A stretch of 14,582 nucleotides of DNA, taken from positions 1 through 14,582 of the forward strand of contig SFFY01000053.1 of assembly GCA_004556745.1 (NCBI GenBank), read 5' to 3'. Positions within the stretch are counted from its first letter, which is position 1. Each line of letters opens with the position of its first letter. Shown piece after piece: positions 1 to 7,409 of the stretch. A program made the translations under genes and the position numbers. The notes under the pieces were generated by a model, which was given only the letters and a program-made list of their open reading frames with translations, was not told the origin of the DNA and made no database searches. The DNA comes from Bacteroidales bacterium (GTDB lineage: Bacteria; Bacteroidota; Bacteroidia; Bacteroidales; Bacteroidaceae).

Positions 1-1
1 A

Positions 2-178
2 GCGGGATCGTCCAGTAAAACGCTGGGCGATCCCCTTCTTGATCGGGCGGTTGTGCTTTATGCAAAGGCGGAATTCGGCTTCAATGACGACGCGGAGCGT
101 TACCGCAACGCATACGATTATTTGAAGTGCGCCTTGTCGCTGACCGCTGATTACACCGAAGAAAGCGAGGGTAAATAA
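2..178 (+). CDS. Gp6-like head-tail connector protein (3' end only)
   Basis: The frame is open from base 2 to the TAA at 176-178, giving the last 58 residues of a protein that starts outside the window. The C-terminal part reads DRAVVLYAKAEFGF, then a helix with AERYRNAYDYLKCALSL. This pattern is typical of the small all-helical HK97 gp6 / SPP1 gp15-like head-tail connectors that form a ring under the portal. The next gene starts at the base immediately after the stop (TAAATG), and the genes that follow are the usual connector partners, which supports the call. The tail of the gene also supplies the next gene's ribosome binding site (GAGGG, 167-171). The family call rests on a short C-terminal fragment plus synteny. 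Confidence 0.7.
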   Translation, partial: AGSSSKTLGDPLLDRAVVLYAKAEFGFNDDAERYRNAYDYLKCALSLTADYTEESEGK

Positions 179-532
179 ATGAGATGGGGCGAACAAATAA
201 CATTGGTTGCCTTGTCTGAACCTTCGCCGCGCACGAACGAACACGGCTTCCCCGTCGCCCGCACAGAAACCGCGACAACGGTTTTCGCTGACAAGAAATC
301 CGTTGGCTTTTCGGAGTTCTACAAGGCGCAACAGGCGGGCTATACGACGGAATTAAAATTCGACGTGCATTCCTTCGAGTATGAGGAACAGCAGATCGTG
401 GAATATCCCGTTTCGAGCGGGAAACGGTATCGCGTCCTTCGGACGTACACGCATGGGAACGGAGAATTTACAGAGTTGACGCTGGTTAATCTTCCGGAAG
501 CGGAAGGGGGCGGCAACAATGGCGAAGTTTAA
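179..532 (+). CDS. Head closure / head-tail adaptor protein
   Basis: This is a 117-residue protein starting with ATG directly after the upstream stop, with GAGGG at 167-171 as Shine-Dalgarno. It is rich in predicted beta strands: EQITLVALSE near the start, TTELKFDVHSFEYEEQQIVEY in the middle, then GKRYRVLRTYTHGNG and FTELTLVNL. The pattern of a 'polarity' of strands ending in a Tyr/Arg-rich hairpin resembles SPP1 gp16 / phage head-tail joining (stopper) proteins, which plug the connector after DNA packaging. Its position between a Gp6-like connector and an HK97 gp10-like protein is the canonical place for this gene. It overlaps the next gene by 14 bases. The function is assigned mainly from synteny, size and fold pattern; individual residues are not diagnostic. 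Confidence 0.7.
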   Translation: MRWGEQITLVALSEPSPRTNEHGFPVARTETATTVFADKKSVGFSEFYKAQQAGYTTELKFDVHSFEYEEQQIVEYPVSSGKRYRVLRTYTHGNGEFTELTLVNLPEAEGGGNNGEV

Positions 533-935
533 CGTTGTCGGGCTGGACGACGTACAAGAAGCAATGCTTCGGCAAGACGCGATCGTTGAAGAAGCCGTGC
601 CGGAAATGCTCAAAGCGGGTGGCGCAGTAATGCAGAAGGCACAGCAAGAAGAGATCAAGACAAGGTTCAACAGCAGACGAAGCACGGGGGCGCTTCTTGC
701 GTCCATCAAAGTATCCGCCGTGAAAGAGATTGACGGCGGAAAACGGGTTGAAATCTATCCGAACGGAAAGGACAAGCACGGAGTACGCAACGCGGAAAAA
801 GGCTTCGTCCTTAATTACGGGCGTTCAAATATGCCCGCGCGCCCGTGGTTCACGGCGGCGAATGAAAAGGCGGCGGACGACGTTGTTTCGGAAATGCGCC
901 GCGTATGGGAGGAAAAGCAAAATGAAGAACGTTGA
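519..935 (+). CDS. HK97 gp10-like head-tail / tail component
   Basis: The protein is 138 residues long, starting at ATG 519 with AAGGGGG at 504-510 as ribosome binding site. It begins with a short strand (AKFNVVGLDD), followed by a long helix carrying AVPEMLKAGGAVMQKAQQEE. It ends with the motif NMPARPWFTAANEKAADDVV and a charged helix. A helical N-terminus and a C-terminal 'RPW(F/L)..A' motif are hallmarks of the HK97 gp10-like family. These proteins act at the neck or as tail-terminator-associated components during head-tail joining. It overlaps the preceding gene by 14 bases and the following gene by 14 bases, consistent with translational coupling in the neck module. The family call is well supported; the exact structural position in this phage is inferred. 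Confidence 0.8.
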   Translation: MAKFNVVGLDDVQEAMLRQDAIVEEAVPEMLKAGGAVMQKAQQEEIKTRFNSRRSTGALLASIKVSAVKEIDGGKRVEIYPNGKDKHGVRNAEKGFVLNYGRSNMPARPWFTAANEKAADDVVSEMRRVWEEKQNEER

Positions 936-1254
936 CAGCTTGTTAAAAGCGGAGCTTGAAAAGCTGGGCGTTCCCGTCGAACGCCTTAAATACGGCGGGA
1001 AGGCGGCTTGCTTTATCGTCTATCAGCTTGTCGTGGGGCGCGACACGTTCTTTTCAGACGATGAAGAGGGCGCGCAGGAATTCACGTATCAAGTACACGT
1101 CTATTCAAAAACGGATTACATCGACATTCTTCAACGCTTGAAAACAGCATTGAAGGCGGCGGGGTTCTACGCGATCACGATAGACGCGGAAACATACGAA
1201 CAGGACACGGGATATTACCACGTTCCCGTTGAAATCAAGTATATGGAGGTATGA
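922..1254 (+). CDS. Tail completion / tail-to-head joining protein
   Basis: The start chosen is ATG 922, which has a strong GGGAGGA at 907-913. The frame stays open further upstream, but that part only shadows the previous gene. The product is 110 residues: a helix (SLLKAELEKLGVPVERLKY), strands, then a 'TYQVHVYSKTDYIDILQRLK' segment, a second helix and a final strand EIKYME. This alpha/beta layout and size match the SPP1 gp17 / DUF806-like tail completion proteins, which cap the tail tube where it meets the head. Position supports this: it lies after the gp10-like gene and immediately before the major tail protein, with a 3-base gap. No catalytic motif is expected or seen. Confidence 0.7.
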   Translation: MKNVDSLLKAELEKLGVPVERLKYGGKAACFIVYQLVVGRDTFFSDDEEGAQEFTYQVHVYSKTDYIDILQRLKTALKAAGFYAITIDAETYEQDTGYYHVPVEIKYMEV

Positions 1255-1257
1255 CAC

Positions 1258-1818
1258 ATGGCAACAATCGGTTTGCGCGATCTTTACCGCGCACCCATCA
1301 CGATCGGCGCGTCCGGCGCGGAGGAATACGGAACGCCCGTGCGTATGGCGAAAGCTATTTCGGCGGAGCTTTCCGTTGAAGTCGCCGAAGCGATCCTTTA
1401 CGCCGACGACGGCGCGGACGAAGTTGTAAAAGAATTCGTATCCGGAGAAATCACGCTGAACGTGAACGATCTTCTTCCGGCTGATCTTGCCGCCCTGCTT
1501 GGACAGAAGCAGGACGCGGACAAGGTTGTTTACGGTTCTGACAGCGACGAAGCGCCCTATACCGCAATCGGCTTCCGCGCGAAGAAGGCGGGCGGAATGT
1601 ACAAGTACATTTGGCTTTACAAGGTCAAATTCGCGATCCCCGATGAAAACTACACCACGAAGGGCGACAGTATCGAATTTACTACGCCGGAGATCGTCGG
1701 ACAGTTTATCAAGCGTTCCGACGGATTGTGGAAGGCTGAACACGTCGCAGAGCCTACGAACAGCGTGGCGACGGCTTGGTTCACTTCCGTTCGTGAGCCT
1801 AACAACGCGGGCAGTTAA
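1258..1818 (+). CDS. Major tail (tube) protein, phi13-like
   Basis: This 186-residue protein starts at ATG 1258 with TGGAGGT at 1243-1249 upstream. It opens with MATIGLRDLYRAPIT, followed by strand-rich sequence with acidic loops, and has the pattern ISAELSVEVAEAILYADDGA. That 'polymer-forming tube protein' layout, the phrase GLRDLYRAPI and the 'A.GFRAKK..G..KYIWLYKVKF' core match the phi13-type major tail protein family that builds the tail tube. The family's usual length is about 190 residues, so it appears complete. It lies just before the frameshifting chaperone pair, the conserved order in siphoviruses. As the most abundant tail protein it should be the most highly expressed gene here; the hairpin downstream (1840-1867) may contribute to setting that ratio. 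Confidence 0.88.
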   Translation: MATIGLRDLYRAPITIGASGAEEYGTPVRMAKAISAELSVEVAEAILYADDGADEVVKEFVSGEITLNVNDLLPADLAALLGQKQDADKVVYGSDSDEAPYTAIGFRAKKAGGMYKYIWLYKVKFAIPDENYTTKGDSIEFTTPEIVGQFIKRSDGLWKAEHVAEPTNSVATAWFTSVREPNNAGS

Positions 1819-1830
1819 TCGAATATCGAA

Positions 1831-1867
1831 AGGAGGAACGGCGGGAAGTCTGAAAAGGCTTCCCGCC
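1831..1867 (+). promoter_or_regulatory. Shine-Dalgarno followed by a hairpin before the chaperone start
   Basis: AGGAGG lies at 1831-1836, but the only usable in-frame start of the next gene is ATG 1878, 41 nt further on; an in-frame TGA at 1851 excludes earlier starts. Between them is a perfect 9-bp hairpin: GGCGGGAAG at 1840-1848 pairs with CTTCCCGCC at 1859-1867 across a 10-nt loop. Folding would leave about 13 nt of unpaired sequence between SD and ATG. The hairpin is followed by only a weak T-rich stretch (TTATTCT), so termination or attenuation after the tail tube gene remains an alternative. Confidence 0.6.
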
Positions 1868-1877
1868 TTATTCTGCT

Positions 1878-2267
1878 ATGAGCGCAATTAAAGACGGACG
1901 TTTCCCGATCATGCTGGACAAGGAAAGACACCTTCTTTTCAGTCTGAACGCGATCGACGAAATGCAGGACAAATTCGGCGGCTTCGATCGCCTTGATACC
2001 GTGCTTTCCGGCAAGGACAGCATTAAAAATCTTCGCTGGCTTCTGACCGTGCTTTTGAATGAGGGCGCGGCGGACGACGAAGAACCGCTTACCGAAAAAC
2101 AGGTGGGCAAGCTCATTCATACGGGCAATTTTGCCGACGTGAAAGCGGCGATCTTCAAATCCTTTTCTATGGGCAACAACGGAACGCCCGAACCGCCCGA
2201 ACGGGACGAAGAGGAAGAGGACGACGAAGAGGACATCGAAAAAAACGCAACAGCGGGCAAGGAATAA
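1878..2267 (+). CDS. Tail assembly chaperone, short form (gpG-like)
   Basis: The product is 129 residues. It starts with a strand-rich segment (GRFPIMLDKERHLLFSLNAI), continues with helical sequence including LRWLLTVLLNEGA, and ends in an extremely acidic tail (DEEEEDDEEDIEKN, about residues 108-123). Position between the major tail protein and the tape measure, and this architecture, match the short chaperone of the lambda G/GT type. Those proteins bind the tape measure and recruit tube subunits, and are absent from the finished tail. The last codons include the slippery site A AAA AAC. ATG 1878 is the only workable start (in-frame TGA at 1851) although no SD sits at normal distance. The family is inferred from context plus the frameshift signal. 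Confidence 0.85.
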   Translation: MSAIKDGRFPIMLDKERHLLFSLNAIDEMQDKFGGFDRLDTVLSGKDSIKNLRWLLTVLLNEGAADDEEPLTEKQVGKLIHTGNFADVKAAIFKSFSMGNNGTPEPPERDEEEEDDEEDIEKNATAGKE

Positions 2268-2449
2268 TCGACCTTGCCCGCCTTCTTTATATCGGCGTAA
2301 CGCTTCTTCGCTGGAGCGAAGCCGAAGTATGGCGCATGACACCGTATAAAATTTTGACGCTTTTCAAAATTCATCGTGAATTCAATCCGGATCGTTTCAA
2401 GCCCGTTCCGAAAGAAGTTGATATTGACGACGTGCTGGGAGGGATATAA
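1878..2449 (+). CDS. Tail assembly chaperone, -1 frameshift fusion (gpGT-like)
   Basis: Ribosomes slipping by -1 at 2240-2246 leave the 129-residue frame after Asn123 and read on to TAA 2447-2449. This adds 67 residues for a 190-residue fusion. The added part starts RNSGQGIIDLARLLYIG, contains LLRWSEAEVWRMTPYKILTL and ends with VDIDDVLGGI. This looks like a real helical protein domain and has no start codon or SD of its own near its 5' end, so frameshifting is the natural way to express it. In the lambda paradigm the T domain contacts the tail tube protein while the G domain holds the tape measure. The tape measure ATG at 2450 follows the fusion's stop immediately, and GGGAGGG at 2437-2443 serves as its SD. 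Confidence 0.88.
2240..2246 (+). promoter_or_regulatory. -1 programmed frameshift slippery heptamer A AAA AAC
   Basis: In the frame of the gene starting at 1878 the codons here are GAA (2238) AAA (2241) AAC (2244), so the heptamer is in the correct X XXY YYZ phase. Slipping back one base re-pairs both tRNAs on A residues and enters the -1 frame, open to 2449. A AAA AAC is a canonical -1 site in viruses and bacteria. Confidence 0.92.
2253..2281 (+). promoter_or_regulatory. Frameshift-stimulating hairpin
   Basis: GCGGGCAAGG (2253-2262) is a perfect 10-bp complement of CCTTGCCCGC (2272-2281), with a 9-nt loop. It begins 6 nt after the slippery heptamer, the usual spacing for a ribosome-pausing stem-loop. 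The short-form stop codon (2265-2267) lies inside the loop. It could be mistaken for a terminator, but no T-run follows and the genes continue. Confidence 0.88.
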
Positions 2450-5383
2450 ATGGCGAAAGAAGAGCAGATCAAAACATCAATCGACCTTACAGGCGAAAAA
2501 GAGTATCGCGCCGCTTGCACTAACATAAATTCTTCCCTTCGCGAAATCGGATCGGAAATGAAGCTGACGACGGCGGAATTCGCCGACAACGCAGACAGCG
2601 TGGAAGCGCTGACCGCGAAACAGAAGCTATTACAAAAGCAGTTCGATGAACAGGCGAAGAAAGCAGAAGCGGCGGAAAAGGCATTGAAGAAAATGCGCGA
2701 TAACGGTATCGAACCGACAAATCCCGCATATCAGAAAATGCAAACAAATCTGAACAACACCAAAGCCGACATGGTGAAAATTCAAAAGGAAATCGACGAC
2801 ACTTCTAAAAAGCTGAAAAGCTCAAAGGTGGATTGGGAGAGCGTCGGCGAAACCGTCGGCAAAGCAGGAAAGGCGATCGGCGCAGCTTGCGCGGCTATGG
2901 GTGCGGCGATTGCGGCGGCGGGTGCGGCATTCTTCGGGCTTGCCGAAGAAACACGCGAAGCCCGCGAAAACATGGGTAAACTTGAAACCAGCTTCACGAC
3001 GGCGGGACATTCGGCAGAGGACGCGAAAAACACCTATACGGAGTTGTACGGCGTTCTTGGCGACGACGGACAGGCAACGGAAGCCGCCGCGCACCTTGCG
3101 AAGCTGACTACGAACGAAAAAGAGCTTTCGGACTGGACAAACATTTGCACGGGCGTTTACGCGACATTCGGCGACAGCTTGCCGATTGAAGGCTTGACCG
3201 AAGCCGCGAACGAAACGGCAAAGACGGGATCAATCACGGGCAATCTTGCCGACGCGCTGAATTGGGCGGGCGTTTCCGAAGATGATTTTCAAGCCAGCCT
3301 TGACGCTTGCACATCGGAGCAGGAGCGGCAAGCCCTTATAACGTCCACGTTGAACGGGCTTTATTCCGAAGCGGCGGACAAGTACAGAGAGGTAAACGGC
3401 GACATTATCGACGCGCAGAAGGCAACAGCAAATCTGAACAGCGCTATGGCGGCGCTGGGTGCGATTGCTGAACCGATCATTACAAAGCTGAAACAGCTTG
3501 CGGCGGAGCTTTTGCAGGAAATAACGCCGTTCGTCGAGCTTATCGGAAAAGGCTTGACGGGTGCGCTTTCCGGTGCAGAGAGCGCGGCGGAGGACTTCAC
3601 AGACGGCTTGCTGGGTATGGTTACGTTCGCGATCGAAAAGCTAACGGAAATGTTACCGACCTTCCTTGAATTCGCGGTGAAGATGATCGCGAATATCGCT
3701 ACGGGCATAGCTCAATCGTTGCCGACGCTTGTTCCTTCGCTGGTTCAGCTTGTAACGGACATCGTGCAAGTTCTGATCGACAATATCCCGTTGCTGATCG
3801 ACGCGGCTTTACAGCTTGTAACAGGGCTGGCGGAAGGCATTATAAACGCGATCCCCGTTCTTGTTGCGGCGCTTCCGCAGTTGATAACCAGCTTGATCGA
3901 CGGTTTGCTTTCCGCAATCCCGCAGATCATTCAAGCGGGTATCGACCTTCTGACGGCGTTAATTACCGCCCTTCCGGAGATCATCACAACGATTGTTGAA
4001 GCGATCCCGCAGATCATTGAAGGCATTATCACGGCGCTTACGGAGAACATACCGCTTATCATTCAAGCAGGCATTGATCTTCTTGTCGCGCTCATACAGG
4101 CATTACCGCAGATTATAACGACGATCGTTCAAGCGATCCCGCAAATCATAAGCGGCATTGTAAACGCGCTGATCGGCAACATCGACCAAATCATTATGGC
4201 GGGCGTTCAGCTTTTCGTGGCGCTCATTCAGAATTTGCCGACGATCATAGTTGAAATCGTGAAGGCAGTTCCGCAGATTGTTTCCGGCATTGTGCAAGCG
4301 TTCGCGTCGCTGGGCGGCGAAATGATAAACGCTGGCGCAAACCTTCTTCACGGCTTGTGGGAAGGTATCAGCGGGGCGGCTTCGTGGTTGTGGGAAAAGG
4401 TATCCGGCTGGGCTTCGTCCCTTGTTTCGGGTATTAAGGACTTCTTCGGCATTCATTCCCCGTCAACGGTATTCGCTGAAATCGGCGGCAACATGGCGGA
4501 CGGCGTGGGCGTAGGCTTCACCGACAACATGGGCGGCGTTGAAGGCGATATGACCGCCGCAATGGGCGGAGCGGGCGCGCTGACGGCGGCGGAAGCAGTA
4601 AACGCCGTGAACAACGGCATTATTGCGAACATTGAAGGCTTGTCCGGAGCGGTGAACGCGATCGTCGAGCGGGTTATTACCGGACTGACGGCGCAAGCTC
4701 AACGTTTCAATCAAGCCGGACAGGACTTCGACAAGAACATAGCTTCCGGCATGGTGGCGGGTATCGTGCAGATCACGCAGAAAGTACCGCAGATCGCGCA
4801 AAGCATTATTACCGCATTCACGGCACAACATCAAAAGTTCGTAACCGAAGGAACGAACATCGACAAGAGCATAGCGCAAGGAATGATCGCGGGTATCCCG
4901 CAGATCACGGGCAAGGTTGCACAAATTATTCAGCCCGTTATTACCGCGCTTCGCTCTTACGTATCGGAGTTCACGGCGGCGGGCGAAGAGATGGTGCGCG
5001 GCATTTGGAAGGGCTTTCAAAATATGTCCGGCTGGCTTGAAAGCCGTGTCCGCTCTATGATGAGGGATATTGTGGCGGCGGTTGAAGAGGAAATGGACAT
5101 CAATTCCCCGTCGAAGGTTTTTGCCCGTATCGGTTCGTACATGGCGCAGGGCTTGGGCGAAGGCTTCGCCCGCGAAATGCGCGACGTTGAAAGTTCGATC
5201 CGGCGCGAAACGTCGAACGCCGTTCCGGAATTCCGTTCCGGAGAGGGACGCGACACGCGCGGCGGCGGTATGCCTTCCGTTGAAGTCGTGCAAAACATCT
5301 ATGCGAACGAAACGAGCTACGCCGAACAGCAAAGACAGGCGGCGCGGCAGTTCCGGCAGATTGCGCGGGAGGTTATGGCATGA
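2450..5383 (+). CDS. Tail tape measure protein
   Basis: The product is 977 residues, the longest in the window. Residues about 1-130 are charged and helical (coiled-coil-like). Residues about 143-168 form an Ala/Gly-rich hydrophobic stretch. A long series of hydrophobic helical repeats follows: four tandem 44-residue modules at about 446-621 built on IPQIIxAGIDLL and ALPxIITTIV. Two more 44-residue modules lie at about 753-840. A motif ending in SPSxVFAxIG appears twice, at about 667-690 (GIHSPSTVF) and 883-906 (DINSPSKVF). Length, repeats, membrane-active segments and place after the frameshifted chaperones identify the protein that sets tail length and is ejected at infection. By the usual rule of about 0.15 nm per residue the tail would be near 147 nm (inference). 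ATG 2450 follows GGGAGGG; the stop overlaps the next start as ATGA. Confidence 0.96.
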   Translation: MAKEEQIKTSIDLTGEKEYRAACTNINSSLREIGSEMKLTTAEFADNADSVEALTAKQKLLQKQFDEQAKKAEAAEKALKKMRDNGIEPTNPAYQKMQTNLNNTKADMVKIQKEIDDTSKKLKSSKVDWESVGETVGKAGKAIGAACAAMGAAIAAAGAAFFGLAEETREARENMGKLETSFTTAGHSAEDAKNTYTELYGVLGDDGQATEAAAHLAKLTTNEKELSDWTNICTGVYATFGDSLPIEGLTEAANETAKTGSITGNLADALNWAGVSEDDFQASLDACTSEQERQALITSTLNGLYSEAADKYREVNGDIIDAQKATANLNSAMAALGAIAEPIITKLKQLAAELLQEITPFVELIGKGLTGALSGAESAAEDFTDGLLGMVTFAIEKLTEMLPTFLEFAVKMIANIATGIAQSLPTLVPSLVQLVTDIVQVLIDNIPLLIDAALQLVTGLAEGIINAIPVLVAALPQLITSLIDGLLSAIPQIIQAGIDLLTALITALPEIITTIVEAIPQIIEGIITALTENIPLIIQAGIDLLVALIQALPQIITTIVQAIPQIISGIVNALIGNIDQIIMAGVQLFVALIQNLPTIIVEIVKAVPQIVSGIVQAFASLGGEMINAGANLLHGLWEGISGAASWLWEKVSGWASSLVSGIKDFFGIHSPSTVFAEIGGNMADGVGVGFTDNMGGVEGDMTAAMGGAGALTAAEAVNAVNNGIIANIEGLSGAVNAIVERVITGLTAQAQRFNQAGQDFDKNIASGMVAGIVQITQKVPQIAQSIITAFTAQHQKFVTEGTNIDKSIAQGMIAGIPQITGKVAQIIQPVITALRSYVSEFTAAGEEMVRGIWKGFQNMSGWLESRVRSMMRDIVAAVEEEMDINSPSKVFARIGSYMAQGLGEGFAREMRDVESSIRRETSNAVPEFRSGEGRDTRGGGMPSVEVVQNIYANETSYAEQQRQAARQFRQIAREVMA
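3785..4312 (+). repeat. Four tandem 132-bp (44-residue) tape measure modules
   Basis: Four consecutive in-frame units start at 3785, 3917, 4049 and 4181 (residues 446-621). Units two to four share IPQIIQAGID-like openings and a PQII-G-I--A close. The first unit is the most divergent. The DNA copies are diverged but in phase, as expected for old duplications that lengthen the tail. Confidence 0.8.
4706..4969 (+). repeat. Two tandem 44-residue tape measure modules, second family
   Basis: Two 132-bp units (residues 753-796 and 797-840) align as F-x-x-(A/E)-G-x-x-(F/I)-D-K-x-I-A-x-G-M-(V/I)-A-G-I, followed by x-Q-I-T-x-K-V. A partial third copy follows (FTAAGEEMVRGIWKGF). The unit length equals that of the unrelated-looking first repeat family. 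Confidence 0.72.
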
Positions 5384-6267
5384 GGACACAAGAAAAATTG
5401 ATCTACACGAACGAGCGCGGGGAAAGCATAGAGTTTTCCCCCGCTTCTTCGTATCACGTAAACTTCAAGGACGTTACCGGACTTTCCGACGTGCGGAACG
5501 CTATTTACAGCACCAACAGCATGGGGCAGGACGGCGACACATACTTGGGCTATCGGATCGAAAGCCGCGATATTGACATCGTGGGATACATCAAGGAGCG
5601 GGACAAGCAAGCGGCGCAGAACCTACGCCGGAAGCTGAACCGCATATTAAATCCGCAGTACGAAGCAACGTTGACGTATGTTTTCGGCGACTTCCGGCGG
5701 GTGATCGGGTGCAAGATCGACGACGCGCCGATCTTCAAGCGAAAGCCGATCTTCGAGCAATTCACGGTTAGCTTGTCTTGCCTTAATCCATTTTGGAGAG
5801 AGGAAACGGAAACGCGCGAGGACATAGCAACGTGGATCGGCGGCTTTGAATTCCCCGTTCCGGACGGGCTGGAGCTTTACGACGGCTGGGAAATCGGCTA
5901 TCGCCAGCCGTCGCTGATTGTGAACGTCTACAATTCCGGCGACGTGAAAAGCGGTATCCGGATCGAGTTCCGCGCGATCGGCGCGGTTACAAATCCCGTA
6001 TTGCTGAACGTCGATACACGGGAGTTTATCAAGCTGAATATTTCGCTTGTAGCGGGCGACGTTTTAACTGTTTCCACGGGCTACGGTGAAAAAGCCGTGA
6101 AGCTGAACCGTGGCGGCACGATTACAGACGCGTTCCGCTATCTCGACGTTGATAGTTCGTATTTGCAGATCGCCGTGGGCGACAATCTCTTCCGTTATTC
6201 AGCGGACGCGAACGCCGAAAATCTCGAAGTTTCGATCTATCACAATAACTTGTATTTGGGGGTGTAG
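5380..6267 (+). CDS. Distal tail protein (Dit) / siphovirus tail family protein
   Basis: The 295-residue product starts at ATG 5380, overlapping the tape measure stop by ATGA. The N-terminal part includes IYTNERGESIEFSP and a 'DV(T)GLSDVRNAIYSTNSMGQDGD' segment. A central motif follows, with YEATLTYVFGDFRRVIGCKI, then FEQFTVSLSCLNPFW. The ring-forming N-terminal domain, the 'L.C.NPFW' motif and a C-terminal galectin-like beta-rich domain (about residues 160-295) are typical of Dit proteins (siphovirus tail component family). Dit forms the hexameric hub joining the tail tube to the baseplate. It lies directly after the tape measure and before the Gp37-like Tal protein, as expected. Confidence 0.88.
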   Translation: MRTQEKLIYTNERGESIEFSPASSYHVNFKDVTGLSDVRNAIYSTNSMGQDGDTYLGYRIESRDIDIVGYIKERDKQAAQNLRRKLNRILNPQYEATLTYVFGDFRRVIGCKIDDAPIFKRKPIFEQFTVSLSCLNPFWREETETREDIATWIGGFEFPVPDGLELYDGWEIGYRQPSLIVNVYNSGDVKSGIRIEFRAIGAVTNPVLLNVDTREFIKLNISLVAGDVLTVSTGYGEKAVKLNRGGTITDAFRYLDVDSSYLQIAVGDNLFRYSADANAENLEVSIYHNNLYLGV

Positions 6268-6271
6268 CGCG

Positions 6272-7393
6272 GTGGAATTATACGTTTATAGCCGCGATAT
6301 GACACTTCAAGGGATCGTCGAAAAGATTTCGTCCTTGATATGGACGCGGCGTTATTGGAGTTGCGGCGAATTCAAGTTGCTTGTTCCCTTCACGGAGGAA
6401 CACGCCCGCTTGCTGGTGAAGGAAAATATCATCATCAAGCGCGGCGGCAACGAAGCGGCGGAAATCCGCTATATTCACATCACGAAGAATTCACAGGGCA
6501 TGGAGGAAATAGAGGTTCAAGGCAAGTTCCTTCTTTCGTGGATCGGCAAGCGCATTTTGACAACGCAGATCATCACGAAGGACACGACACAGAACATTCT
6601 ATACGCCATTGTGAAGCAGACTTGCACGAACGCAGGAGCGGCGCGCAATATCCCGAATTTCAGCATATCAACGACCGACGCAGACACCGGAAGCGGGCAG
6701 ATCGACTATACTTCGGAGCAGTACGCGAACGCCCAGCTTGCGGCGGAAACGGCGGCGAAGGCGGCGAAGCTGGGTATTCGGGTTCTGACAAATGCCCGCA
6801 CGGGCAAGCATACCTTTTCCGTTTACGAAGGGCGCGATCTTACGGCGGGCAATACCGCAGGGAACGCGCCTTGTATATTTTCGCAGGAGTTCGACAACAT
6901 CGTTGAACAGGAATACACGAACAGCGTTGAAAACCTTAAAACAACGGCTTACGTCGGCGGAGAGGAAAAAGAAGGCGTAACGCGGAAGGTTGCCGAAGTC
7001 GGCGGCAGTTCGACGGGGCTTTCCCGCGACGAAGTTTTCATCAATGCAACGGACATCGTGCAGGAATACGAAAACGAGAGCGGGCAGACCGTAACGCTTA
7101 CAACGGCGCAGTATTTAGCGCTTCTTTCCGCGCGCGGCGTTGAAGAGCTGGAGCAATACGCGGAAACGCTTGCTTTCGGATCGAAGATCAACACGAACGC
7201 GAATTTGAAGTACGGCACGGACTACGATTTGGGCGATCGGGTAACGTGTATCAATAAGCGCTGGAACGTCCGCATTGACGTTCGCATAACGGAGATCGCG
7301 GAAACCTACGAAACCAGCGGCGAAGAAATAGATATTACCTTCGGCGAGAGCTTGCCCGCGCTTCTGACACAAATTCGGCAGATTACGAAATAA
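6272..7393 (+). CDS. Gp37-like tail-associated protein (Tal / tail spike hub)
   Basis: The start is GTG 6272: the frame is open further upstream, but that sequence is a shadow of the preceding gene. A GGGGG at 6258-6262 precedes the GTG, which lies 4 bases after the Dit stop. The product has 373 residues and begins VELYVYSRDMTLQGIVEKI, then SSLIWTRRYWSCGEFKLLVP. This opening, with a later 'FLLSWIGKRIL' and 'DLGDRVTCINKRWNVRIDVR', is characteristic of the siphovirus ReqiPepy6 Gp37-like family. Members are the trimeric hub at the tail tip (Tal/gp27-like). This copy is about the core size and carries no obvious C-terminal peptidase or glycosidase, so host-wall digestion is probably done elsewhere. 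The family call is confident; the exact structural role is inferred from gene order. Confidence 0.85.
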   Translation: MELYVYSRDMTLQGIVEKISSLIWTRRYWSCGEFKLLVPFTEEHARLLVKENIIIKRGGNEAAEIRYIHITKNSQGMEEIEVQGKFLLSWIGKRILTTQIITKDTTQNILYAIVKQTCTNAGAARNIPNFSISTTDADTGSGQIDYTSEQYANAQLAAETAAKAAKLGIRVLTNARTGKHTFSVYEGRDLTAGNTAGNAPCIFSQEFDNIVEQEYTNSVENLKTTAYVGGEEKEGVTRKVAEVGGSSTGLSRDEVFINATDIVQEYENESGQTVTLTTAQYLALLSARGVEELEQYAETLAFGSKINTNANLKYGTDYDLGDRVTCINKRWNVRIDVRITEIAETYETSGEEIDITFGESLPALLTQIRQITK

Positions 7394-7409
7394 AGGAGGG
7401 CTTCACAGC

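Noticed and set aside
730..921. Longer N-terminus for the tail completion gene starting at 730
   Set aside because: The extra 64 residues are an arginine-rich shadow of the gp10-like gene; ATG 922 has a strong SD.
2253..2281. Intrinsic terminator between chaperone and tape measure
   Set aside because: The spacing to the slippery heptamer and the open -1 frame explain the hairpin better; no T-run follows, and essential tail genes lie downstream.
4463..5389. 308-residue open frame on the minus strand inside the tape measure gene
   Set aside because: It is antisense to a clearly real gene, rich in Arg/His/Asn from complementary codons, and has no SD or family motif. Other long minus-strand frames (for example 1105-1743 and 13002-13754) were rejected for the same reason.
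6110..6271. Longer N-terminus for the Gp37-like gene starting at 6110
   Set aside because: It overlaps the Dit C-terminus in another frame; the family normally starts at the ELYVYS motif right after GTG 6272.
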